Assembly: GCF_014207595.1 (NCBI RefSeq)
Contig: NZ_JACHGY010000001.1
Location: 1,814,812-1,878,811 of the forward strand
From: Algisphaera agarilytica
GTDB lineage: Bacteria > Planctomycetota > Phycisphaerae > Phycisphaerales > Phycisphaeraceae
Direction: 5' to 3'
DNA length: 64,000 nt
The notes beneath the pieces are model-generated. The model saw only the letters and a program-made list of their open reading frames with translations. It did no database searches and was not told the origin of the DNA. Below, in pieces: positions 58,959-64,000 of this stretch. Made by a program: the position numbers and the translations under genes. Position 1 is the stretch's first letter, and each line of letters opens with the position of its first letter.

Positions 58959-58993
58959 AGTAACTTGCCCCTCAGGTAAAAGGGCAAGTTACT
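58959..58993. terminator. Hairpin after the ankyrin gene
   Basis: Perfect 12-bp arms AGTAACTTGCCC and GGGCAAGTTACT with an 11-nt loop. It lies ~130 bp past the ankyrin stop and ~70 bp before the next start. No T-tract follows, so it may be a terminator or a dispersed palindrome. Confidence 0.6.
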
Positions 58994-59061
58994 GTGACGG
59001 GTCTCGTGATCGTCGCAGCCCGACCTCGATCTGAGCTATAGTTGTTACACACCCTTTCCGG

Positions 59062-59955
59062 ATGACATTGATGCTTAGACTTCCGCGTATTGGATTAACC
59101 ACGATCGGTTGGCATGCCCTCTTGATGGTTGGGCTGCTGCTCTTAAACGTCGACACTGTGGCGGACGAAACGGTTGACGCTTGGCTGGTTCATGCCCCCC
59201 AAGCTCAGGCCGACGCGGATTCGAGTTGGTCTGGTTTTGGGCTTGGGTCTTGGTCGACGTTGGCGTTTTACAATGAGCCCGATGATCTGAAGAAGGGGCG
59301 TTCGCCGGATTTCAATATTAAGCAGAAGCTCGTGCGGTTCGTTTACGACAACGACAGTGCAAACTTCCCCAGCGCTGTTCTGGTCGACATGTCTACGCCC
59401 GAGCAAAACGAATTTGCCGTGGCTTCTGCATCCCCGGAGCAGCAGGGGTTTACGTTGATCAAGACTACATCGGTACGCCGAGTCGTTCCGGGCCGCACGC
59501 TGCAGGCCGAAGAGCGAGAGTACAAGCGGGTGATCGATGACGCCGAGCAGCGGTTGGTCTTGTGGGTCGCGCAAAAAGCTGAGAAGCATGTGCCGGCGTT
59601 TGACGTACGGTTAGATTTCTACGGCAAGATCCAACACGAATTCTTCCGGTTACCCGCCGGCACCGTGGGGTGGGAATGTGAAAACGTCGGAAAGGATGAA
59701 ACACCTATCCGGGCAGAGATCGTTGACTTTAAAGACAGGGTTCGTGCGGGCAAGAAAAAAGTGTCATGTGTCGTCTTTAAGCGGACCTACCCGAAGACAT
59801 CAGGGCGTCATAGCCAATTAATCGAAACCGAATGGCTGAGCCAAGAGGTTCCCGGGGGGACGGTTCGCGTGGTCGGCGAGTACCCCGAAGGCACGATTAC
59901 TTCCATCGTGGTTTGTACGGGATTCAACGTTGTTGATCTCGAAGATGCTAATTAA
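59062..59955 (+). CDS. Exported protein of unknown function
   Basis: 297 residues. Signal-like start with a hydrophobic stretch (~14-32, WHALLMVGLLLLN) and ADETVDAW after it. The mature part has no membrane helix and mixes alpha and beta: SGFGLGSWSTLAFYNEPDDL, LVRFVYDNDSANFPSAVLVD, FDVRLDFYGKIQHEFFRLPAG, VSCVVFKRTYPKTS, VVGEYPEGTITSIVV. Lower GC than the core genes. I recognise no family. Confidence 0.65.
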   Translation: MTLMLRLPRIGLTTIGWHALLMVGLLLLNVDTVADETVDAWLVHAPQAQADADSSWSGFGLGSWSTLAFYNEPDDLKKGRSPDFNIKQKLVRFVYDNDSANFPSAVLVDMSTPEQNEFAVASASPEQQGFTLIKTTSVRRVVPGRTLQAEEREYKRVIDDAEQRLVLWVAQKAEKHVPAFDVRLDFYGKIQHEFFRLPAGTVGWECENVGKDETPIRAEIVDFKDRVRAGKKKVSCVVFKRTYPKTSGRHSQLIETEWLSQEVPGGTVRVVGEYPEGTITSIVVCTGFNVVDLEDAN

Positions 59956-60089
59956 TTACGTCGTCGGGCAAGGCCTGATGTGACTGGAATGCAGCATAGG
60001 GTTGGAGCCTATAACTTCGAATACCGCCCCACCGCCCGGTACAGGCCCGCGACCTGTTCGCGTTTCACGATCCTCGGCGGTGGACTGAC

Positions 60090-61340
60090 CTATGCCGCAT
60101 CAAGTCGTTTAACCTCGACCTCGCCTTCCAGCACGTTTCGTACCATCCCTTGAGCAGCTTGTAGGTTCCCCATGGGCGGGTTAGCTTCGATCTGCCGGGC
60201 TACGTTGTATTTTTCCTGCGTCGGTGCCAACAGCCTTGGCTCCGCGAGGACCTGCTCTAACCAACGGTCTTTGAGTTCCCGGGCAAACGCCTCCTGAGCG
60301 GGGTCGAACTTCTTCTTGGCCGCCTTCACCTTCTGCTTCGCGGCCTTGAGTTCGGCATCCACCTCGGCCGCGGCGGCTTCCCTGGCCTGCGTCACCTCCA
60401 CCGGCTCAGCCGCCCCACCAAAACGCAACGCCCCCGACTCGATCGAATCCGTCGGCAAAACATTCCGCACCGCCGTGGCCTGCTTCTGCTTGACCGCCTG
60501 CTTGCGCTGCCGTTCAAGCCGCTGCACCTCGGACTCCAGCAGCTTCACCTCGTCCTCGCACTCCTCATTCCGGCCCCCGGACGTTCGCCCATTGGGCAAC
60601 ACGATCGGCTTCGCATCGCTCCAATGCGTCCCCGGCGGGATCGGCAGCACAATGCGGTCCTCGCCGATCGCCCCGGCACCGGTGAGGCTGGGGAACCAAT
60701 ACGCCGTCCCGCCGTTGGCCACATCACCCGTGTCCCCCTCCCGGATCCGCTTCTGCCAAAAGATGTGCATCCGCGGCCCGGCCTTCCGCGTCCGTCCCCC
60801 GCCGGTCCGAAACGCCAGGGGCACAAACCCCATCGCCTCCCAGAACCGGTTAGCCGGCAGGTCCTGCGCACACCAGCAGCAGTACAGCCGACACCCGTAG
60901 GCGCTTCGTTCAAACTTTGCCTTGAGCAGGTTCGCCGCCACCAGCGACCGCTGGAACTCCGGCTCCACGTTCATCTGATAAATAATCCCCAGCTCATCCC
61001 GCTTCAGATACCGGTCCGTCCCCAACACGTAACCGACCGGGAATTGGTCGGAGTGATGAGTACCTAGTGAACAGTGATGAGTACTGCCTTCACTCGTTCC
61101 TGATACCTCGTTCCTCGTCCCTCTTGTTGCCTCGGCAACGAGCACATTGCCCTTTTCGATGTGCCCCTTGATCGCCTTTTCCCACATGAAGCCGACGCCG
61201 TTTTTATGTCGCTTCTGCAGGTCATCGATAAAGTCGAAGTCGGTCAGCCGGGCGCTGCGGATGTTGATCTCAACCCGCGGCGTCGGCAACACCGGCAGGT
61301 GGTTCGAATCGTCGGGTTGGTAACGGATGACATTAGACAT
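60090..61340 (-). CDS. GNAT-fold/coiled-coil fusion protein (module copy 2)
   Basis: 416 residues, the unbroken homologue of the split pair at 19387-20742. GNAT part 20-215: IRSARLTDFDFIDDLQ, GNVLVAEAT, PVGYVLGTDRYLKRDELGIIYQM, SLVAANLL, WCAQDLPANRFWEAMGF, ending HIFWQKRIREGD (the CAG here is TAG in copy 1). Second part: IVLPIPPGTHWSDAKPIVLP, long charged coiled coil ~265-355, FARELKDRWLEQVL, end EVKRLDAA. An insert between VAEAT and PVGY carries AGTGATGAGT words. Lies ~115 bp after the SREAELL protein gene. Function unknown. Confidence 0.75.
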   Translation of the reverse strand: MSNVIRYQPDDSNHLPVLPTPRVEINIRSARLTDFDFIDDLQKRHKNGVGFMWEKAIKGHIEKGNVLVAEATRGTRNEVSGTSEGSTHHCSLGTHHSDQFPVGYVLGTDRYLKRDELGIIYQMNVEPEFQRSLVAANLLKAKFERSAYGCRLYCCWCAQDLPANRFWEAMGFVPLAFRTGGGRTRKAGPRMHIFWQKRIREGDTGDVANGGTAYWFPSLTGAGAIGEDRIVLPIPPGTHWSDAKPIVLPNGRTSGGRNEECEDEVKLLESEVQRLERQRKQAVKQKQATAVRNVLPTDSIESGALRFGGAAEPVEVTQAREAAAAEVDAELKAAKQKVKAAKKKFDPAQEAFARELKDRWLEQVLAEPRLLAPTQEKYNVARQIEANPPMGNLQAAQGMVRNVLEGEVEVKRLDAA

Positions 61341-61453
61341 GGGTGGACTCCCGGAACGGTAATAGAACGATTTCCAAAACCCTCAGCACCGCGGTCACGG
61401 TGCCAAGGTTTGTTGAAGGCTTACGCCAACCGTCAGGCCGCGGAGCGGAATGC

Positions 61454-62137
61454 TCATGCCGCCTGCGACAGGCCGCCCGCGATCCGCGTCTCGACCGGTG
61501 GGCAGGCCGGGCCGCTCTGAAGTTTGGTGTTGGCCCACTGAGCCGTCAGCCACACCTTCGTCCCGCCCGGCACGGTGTCGGGGATCGTCACCTCGATCGT
61601 GGTCCGCGACTGCATGCCTTTGAAGTGCCACGCGTTGATGTCTTGCGGGTAGTCTTCGCCGGTGGTGTAGTAGAGCGTCGCACCTTTGACCCCACTCGGC
61701 CGTGCGCGGCCTGAGTTCTCCGCGCTGCGCAGCTTGATCGTGATCTTGCGGCCCTGCACCACCACCACCGTCAGCTCCGGGCTCGTCTCAGGCACCGGCA
61801 CCGGCGTCGGGTCCATATCACGGATCGTGATGTCCAGGTCCCGCCGCATGCTGTCGGAGGTGCCCGGGTAGCCCTGAACAATCCGGACCAGCGAACGGGC
61901 CGCCGCGATCAGCCCTTTCTTGGCGTCGTTCTTCTCCTGCACCTTGGTCGGCGTGCGGGTGCCGGGGTCCTGGCAGACGTTGTAGCGCTGCTGGAAGTCG
62001 ACGACCTGCGCACCAAACGCGGTGGTCTGCGGCTCGGTCAGCCCGTACGCCGGCGGATCGGCCTCGACGAGGTTGCTGAAATTCAACGCCCAGGACAACA
62101 GTTCTGCTTCTCGACTTGGGAGGTAGTTGGTTCCCAT
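61454..62137 (-). CDS. SREAELL-type protein with C-terminal beta domain (module copy 2)
   Basis: 227 residues from the ATG at 62137 with AAGGAG before it. Paralogue of 20999-21688: YLPSREAELLSWALNFSNLV, AARSLVRIVQGYPGTSDSMR, then a beta domain KGATLYYTTGEDYPQD, GTKVWLTAQWANTK, GPACPPVETRIAGGLSQAA. Order, spacing and start context match copy 1, so the module was duplicated or arrived twice. A longer open frame upstream is not used. Confidence 0.75.
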   Translation of the reverse strand: MGTNYLPSREAELLSWALNFSNLVEADPPAYGLTEPQTTAFGAQVVDFQQRYNVCQDPGTRTPTKVQEKNDAKKGLIAAARSLVRIVQGYPGTSDSMRRDLDITIRDMDPTPVPVPETSPELTVVVVQGRKITIKLRSAENSGRARPSGVKGATLYYTTGEDYPQDINAWHFKGMQSRTTIEVTIPDTVPGGTKVWLTAQWANTKLQSGPACPPVETRIAGGLSQAA

Positions 62138-62514
62138 CAGAAAACTCCTTTCCCATCCCCGGCCCCGGAAGTGCTTGTGGTTCCCCGGCGTGGATGGCGA
62201 TTGTGTTCGAGCACGCCCCGCCGACCGAACACCCGCCCGGCATCGTTGCTCTGCTGGCCTATCGATCGCTGCAAGCCGCCGCTTCAGCAATTGCGGAAAC
62301 CCCTATTCCGGGAACATGCTTATGGAGGTCGAACCCCGCGCAAGACGATCATCGCGCCGGATTGCGATTTCGCAACGATCCCGGCTGTTGGTAGGTGCAG
62401 TACACCGCCACCCGCGTGATGAACTTCCGTGCGGCGGTATTCTCGACCGGTCTGAAGTCCGAAAGGCTCAGAAGGTTCAACTCCGATCGATTGGGCGCCC
62501 CAAAACTGTGACCG

Positions 62515-62724
62515 ATGCGCCGCGGAGCGAAATCTGAATGCGGTGTTTAGCCCCGCGTGGTCGTCGTTCCGATGTCTAAACCCGGTGTTTAGACCTCTAA
62601 ATACGCTGTATAGATGTCTGAACGCGGCGTTCAGACTTCGGGGTGCCGAGTTTACGGGTCGATCTGCGGCGTATAGCGATCTAAACGCAGCGTTTACGGA
62701 TCGCAGCGTGTTGTTTGGCATCAC
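62515..62724. repeat. 21-bp-period palindrome array upstream of module copy 2
   Basis: Ten units of exactly 21 bp (62515, 62536, 62557 ... 62704). The best have palindromic cores with differing matched arms: AAAC..GTTT (62578), ATAC..GTAT (62599), GAACGC-G-GCGTTC (62620), AAACGC-A-GCGTTT (62683). A core ACGC-n-GCGT is shared with the array at 21963. No gene in 62138-63009; open frames through the array on both strands are a side effect of the period. Confidence 0.85.
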
Positions 62725-63009
62725 GCATGGGATCACAAGGTGGGAGGGCTGGCGATGTTGGGGCCAAGTCCATCGGACTCCACTTTTCACCTTAAAAACA
62801 ATTTACTCACGAATGCCCGGAATCTGCTTGTGTTGGGTACTGATCGAACGTAGGGTGAACTCGCATCTCAGGGTCATTTGTGTTGTAAAAATTAGCTCCC
62901 TGTCCTCGCGGCGGGGCACCGGTTACACGGATTTCCGTGCTTTGTTTCGTGTGTTTGGACCGGTTGGAGTTTTTTCATTTATCTACTATCCAGCGAGTGG
63001 GAGGGTGTC

Positions 63010-64000
63010 ATGAAAGCAGCGAAGGATTCAAAGATCGGCCGTCGGGCCGGGATGGGTGTGGCGGTTGCGGTGCTGGCCCTGGCGGGCGGTGAGGCGGCGG
63101 GGCAGGATTCGTTTTTTGATGGGGTGTTCGACCTGTCTTCGCTGGACGGGAGCAACGGTTTCGTCCTGAACGGGATTGATGGCTTTGACCAGTCAGGCTG
63201 GTCGGTTTCGTCGGCGGGCGATGTGAACGGTGACGGGGTGGCGGACGTGATCATCGGGGCACGTACTGCGGACCCCAACGGCAACAACTCTGCGGGCGAG
63301 AGCTACGTGGTGTTCGGCGGCGGCTCGGTGGGCTCGGGGGGTTCGCTGGACCTGTCGTCGCTGGACGGGAGCAACGGTTTTGTCTTGAACGGGATTGATG
63401 GTGGTGACGAGTCGGGCTGGTCGGTTTCGTCGGCGGGCGATGTGAACGGTGACGGGGTGGCGGACGTGATCATCGGGGCTTACGCAGCCGACCCCAACGG
63501 CAACAACAATGCGGGCGAGAGCTACGTGGTATTCGGCGGCGGCTCGGTGGGCTCGGGGGGTTCGCTGGACCTGTCTTCGCTGAACGGGAGCAACGGTTTT
63601 GTCCTGAACGGGATTAGTTTCGGCGACCTTTTAGGCCGGTCGGTTTCGTCGGCGGGGGATGTGAACGGTGACGGGGTGGCGGACGTGATCATCGGGGCAA
63701 TCGGGGGCGACCCCAACGGCAACAGCTCTGCGGGCGAGAGCTACGTGGTGTTCGGCGGCGGCTCGGTGGGCTCGGGGGGTTCGCTGGACCTGTCTTCGCT
63801 GGACGGGAGCAACGGTTTTGTCCTGAACGGGATTGATATAGGTGATGCTTCAGGCTCTTCGGTTTCGTCGGCGGGGGATGTGAACGGTGACGGGGTGGCG
63901 GACTTGATCATCGGGGCTAACGCAGCCGACCCCAACGGCAACAACTCTGCGGGCGAGAGCTACGTGGTGTTCGGCGGCGGCTCGGTGGGTTCGGGGGGTT
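63010..64000 (+). CDS. Secreted FG-GAP/integrin-alpha-like repeat protein, 3' partial
   Basis: Open to the window end (about 330 residues seen). GGGAGGG lies before the ATG. A signal peptide (MGVAVAVLALAGGEAAGQ) is followed by units of exactly 219 bp (73 residues): first partial at 63127, then 63346, 63565 and 63784, each with GDVNGDGVADVIIGA (a calcium-binding FG-GAP loop) and SYVVFGGGSVGSGGS. The units are almost identical in DNA, so they arose recently. Likely a secreted, cell-surface beta-propeller. The C-terminus and any sorting tag lie outside. Confidence 0.9.
   Translation, partial: MKAAKDSKIGRRAGMGVAVAVLALAGGEAAGQDSFFDGVFDLSSLDGSNGFVLNGIDGFDQSGWSVSSAGDVNGDGVADVIIGARTADPNGNNSAGESYVVFGGGSVGSGGSLDLSSLDGSNGFVLNGIDGGDESGWSVSSAGDVNGDGVADVIIGAYAADPNGNNNAGESYVVFGGGSVGSGGSLDLSSLNGSNGFVLNGISFGDLLGRSVSSAGDVNGDGVADVIIGAIGGDPNGNSSAGESYVVFGGGSVGSGGSLDLSSLDGSNGFVLNGIDIGDASGSSVSSAGDVNGDGVADLIIGANAADPNGNNSAGESYVVFGGGSVGSGG

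Noticed and set aside
62320..63013. Open frames on both strands through the 21-bp array, with heptad-like products such as SLNAAFR units
   Set aside because: The period is a multiple of three, so any frame without a stop stays open; no ribosome-binding site or start fits, and the arm changes follow palindromes rather than codons. Kept as an array, not a gene.
63346..64000. 219-bp repeats as a mobile or satellite element
   Set aside because: They are in frame, encode FG-GAP units and follow a signal peptide, so they are coding repeats.
1..64000. tRNA or rRNA genes
   Set aside because: I looked for T-loop words and CCA ends and for rRNA blocks and found none that fold; one GGTTCGAATC at ~61305 lies inside the GNAT gene and has no cloverleaf around it.

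Overview
The window is a GC-rich (roughly 62-65 %) bacterial chromosome segment. The gene set points to a planctomycete of the Phycisphaerae type. It has a FlgM-type anti-sigma factor, a complete-looking mur stretch with a meso-DAP-type MurE, an N-terminal-HTH/receiver regulator, many orphan secreted or membrane proteins of planctomycete style, a GH29 fucosidase, a secreted FG-GAP repeat protein, and intergenic regions loaded with palindromic repeats. The taxon is an inference from gene style and composition; no rRNA or tRNA gene is present to settle it.

Layout. 1-7.8 kb: edge gene, flgM, folP, a MATE exporter, ribD, an AsmA-like membrane protein, a PPK2 kinase and a membrane-anchored alpha-helical protein. 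7.8-19.3 kb: cell-wall recycling (anmK, murQ), a sugar isomerase, an HTH-receiver regulator, moaD/moeA, a zinc alcohol dehydrogenase with a neighbouring esterase, a MotA/ExbB-like protein, a HAD phosphatase/mutase, a GlmM-type phosphohexomutase and a lipoprotein. 19.4-27.6 kb: an accessory region. It holds the first copy of an unrecognised module (SREAELL/beta-domain protein + GNAT/coiled-coil protein, preceded by a 21-bp-period palindrome array), an AT-rich helicase-nuclease that looks like a defence gene, a DUF2130 remnant, and a secreted astacin-like protease flanked by ~88-bp direct repeats. 27.8-59 kb: mostly core genes: a sigma-54 activator, ylbF-like, rnr-lgt, a biotin carrier/biotin ligase set, an oppAB pair, a PilZ-pseudoreceiver protein, murE-murF-mraY, miaE, rimB-rimK, an SDR, typA, a fucosidase, a SpoU methylase, a STAS protein, a glycogen debranching enzyme and an ankyrin protein. 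60-62.7 kb: the second copy of the unknown module with its own 21-bp array. 63.0 kb to the edge: a secreted FG-GAP repeat protein that continues out of the window.

How genes work together. AnmK and MurQ act in sequence on anhydro-MurNAc released from the wall. A GlmM-type enzyme, MurE, MurF and MraY act in precursor synthesis. MoaD and MoeA both serve molybdenum cofactor synthesis. A 54-residue protein, a biotin-carrier protein and a biotin ligase are packed head to tail. RimB and RimK overlap by ATGA and form a ribosomal-protein S6 (or related) glutamylation pair, with RimK carrying an extra TrkA-C-like domain.

The most interesting signal is the duplicated module at 19.4-22.2 kb and 60.1-62.7 kb. 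Both copies have the same gene order, orientation and ribosome-binding-site style. Both have a tandem array of 21-bp degenerate units upstream, many with palindromic cores whose two arms change together. In copy 1 the GNAT/coiled-coil gene is split by one in-frame TAG where copy 2 has CAG. Both GNAT domains carry a translated copy of an intergenic palindromic repeat at the same internal position. At least nine families of inverted repeats occur in the window, and several supply stop codons or in-frame inserts to neighbouring genes.
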